From the IMG/VR virus record IMGVR_UViG_3300030090_001346, positions 1-21,621 of that record: a DNA stretch of 21,621 nt. One strand, 5' to 3'. How positions within the stretch are numbered: position 1 is the first letter of the stretch; each line of letters starts with the position of its first letter. Both the position numbers and the translations under genes were made by a program. The notes under the pieces were generated by a model, which saw only the letters and a list, made by a program, of their open reading frames with translations, was not told where the DNA came from and made no database searches. Below, piece by piece: positions 20,913 to 21,621 of this stretch. Origin of the DNA: a virus.

Positions 20913-21305
20913 TTACCTAAACTCAATAACTATAGTATAACTGTCGCCATTAGTGAAATTTTTAGTTGATAGTAACACATCACCAGTTGGTGTTGTTGCA
21001 TTATTTGTTATCTGATTTGTTGGTGTTTGTAAATCCCAAACACCTTGACCTGACAATATACAAGCAGTTGCATTTGTGGCACCCTCCCATAATATTTCAA
21101 CTGCACCATTTCTATTTAATGTATTGATAGACCAATTTATTCTTGCAATTTTTCTATTACCATCAGCAGTCATAAACGTTTCATTAGCTGCCGTAATTTT
21201 CTCTACAAGTGACTCGCCAGTGCCATCAGATATATTGGTCAACTTTGCAACATATTTTACTCCAGAAGTATCTGCTATTTCTAATACTGATACTGTATCT
21301 GCCAT
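20913..21305 (-). CDS. Small conserved marine-phage protein, probably virion-associated
   Basis: A 130-residue beta-rich protein starting MADTVSVLEIADTSGVKYVA and KLTNISDGTGES, and ending with GDVLLSTKNFTNGDSYTIVI before a final EFR. I recognise this start and end pattern (xKFTNxSDGTGE, then GD-hydrophobic-strand-TYxIxxExR) as a small family common in marine tailed phages, usually beside head genes. No enzymatic motif is visible. The place directly upstream of gp21 and the beta-strand pattern suggest a head decoration or other structural part, which is inference. AGGAG lies before the ATG, and only 2 nt separate it from the peroxiredoxin stop. Confidence 0.62.
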   Translation of the reverse strand: MADTVSVLEIADTSGVKYVAKLTNISDGTGESLVEKITAANETFMTADGNRKIARINWSINTLNRNGAVEILWEGATNATACILSGQGVWDLQTPTNQITNNATTPTGDVLLSTKNFTNGDSYTIVIEFR

Positions 21306-21307
21306 AT

Positions 21308-21621
21308 TTACTCCTCTTTTAATTCCTTTAATATATCTTGAGGTTTTGTATTTTCGTATGGGTCAGTAGGACAATCATCTTGTTTACCTGGTTCTTCCCA
21401 TATTTTTTCTACAACTCCGTCATTTATTACCATTGCATATCTCCAAGAACGATAACCAAAACCTTCCGGGTCTTTTCTTACTAACATACCCATTTGTCTT
21501 GTAAATTCACCACCACCATCAGGTATCACTTTTACATTTTGTAAGTTTTGACTTTTTGCCCAAGCATTCATCACAAAAGAATCATTAACTGACATACAAT
21601 AAATATCATCAATACCTATTT
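21308..21621 (-). CDS. Peroxiredoxin (PRDX5-like), 5' end outside window
   Basis: The C-terminal 103 codons of a thiol peroxidase of the PRDX5 type, which reduces hydrogen peroxide and organic peroxides. The frame stays open to the window edge and reads IGIDDIYCMSVNDSFVMNAW across the ATG at 21595, so that ATG is internal and the gene is cut by the window. Family marks are the SVNDSFVMNAWAK helix, VIPDGGGEFTRQMGML, the RSWRYAMVINDGVVEKI strand pair with its conserved arginine, and the EPGKQDDCPTDPYE segment. The peroxidatic cysteine lies upstream and cannot be checked. One cysteine in DIYC and one in DDCPTD remain; either could be resolving. Its presence in the head region is unusual for T4 but fits marine relatives that carry redox genes. 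Confidence 0.87.
   Translation of the reverse strand, partial: IGIDDIYCMSVNDSFVMNAWAKSQNLQNVKVIPDGGGEFTRQMGMLVRKDPEGFGYRSWRYAMVINDGVVEKIWEEPGKQDDCPTDPYENTKPQDILKELKEE

Noticed and set aside
1-21621. tRNA genes, CRISPR arrays, insertion sequences, integrase or attachment sites
   Set aside because: Intergenic gaps are 106 nt or less, with no cloverleaf, spaced repeats, transposase or integrase pattern on either strand by eye.

Overview
The window is a piece of a T4-like (Tevenvirinae-related) tailed-phage genome. It carries recognisable T4 core genes: sliding clamp gp45, clamp loader gp44 and gp62, RegA, recombination nuclease gp46 and gp47, late sigma factor gp55, UvsW, UvsY, prohead protease gp21, scaffold gp22 and major capsid gp23. 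These are mixed with genes typical of marine relatives: 2OG-Fe(II) oxygenases, Hsp20, peptide deformylase, a RimK-type ATP-grasp ligase and a peroxiredoxin. The DNA is strongly AT-rich. Gene content, AT bias and very tight packing suggest a marine T4-like phage of an AT-rich bacterium, such as a SAR11/Pelagibacter phage or a relative of the cyanomyoviruses. The host is inference and cannot be proved from this window.

Every gene I can support lies on the minus strand, so transcription runs from high to low coordinates. From the right edge: (1) Head genes, 21621-17617: 5'-truncated peroxiredoxin, small conserved virion-type protein, gp21, gp22, gp23. Late promoters (TATAAATA) sit before gp21 and gp22, and a strong terminator follows gp23. 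(2) A tail-tube-fold protein (17550-16921) with its own TATAAATA box almost touching its start codon. (3) Recombination operon, 16867-14010: uvsY, an oxygenase, uvsW and an LSm-like hypothetical, behind a sigma70-type promoter. (4) A long overlapping operon, 13903-8073: gp55, gp47, oxygenase, gp46, deformylase, conserved small protein, large oxygenase. (5) A metabolic operon, 8040-4995: DNA methyltransferase, KdsA, serine hydroxymethyltransferase. (6) Hsp20, 4904-4467, with its own promoter and terminator. (7) A putative oxygenase, 4411-3728. (8) The replication operon, 3693-1: DUF3310-like protein, gp45, gp44, gp62, RegA and a 3'-truncated RimK-like ligase.

The genes form a coherent programme. 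The replisome clamp (gp45/44/62) loads DNA polymerase and is also the known T4 partner of gp55 for late transcription. gp46/47, UvsW and UvsY drive recombination-dependent replication. RegA, RimK and deformylase act on translation or on proteins. gp55 in turn activates TATAAATA promoters ahead of gp21, gp22-23 and the tail gene. SHMT and KdsA are auxiliary metabolic genes.

The most unusual features are regulatory. Several promoters are placed so that the transcript would begin at or within about 3 nt of the start codon (leaderless mRNA), with the -35 box built into the stop codon of the upstream gene. One near-consensus promoter (13954-13981) points against every gene in the window. No tRNA, CRISPR array, insertion sequence or attachment site was seen. 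The longest gene-free gap is about 106 bp.
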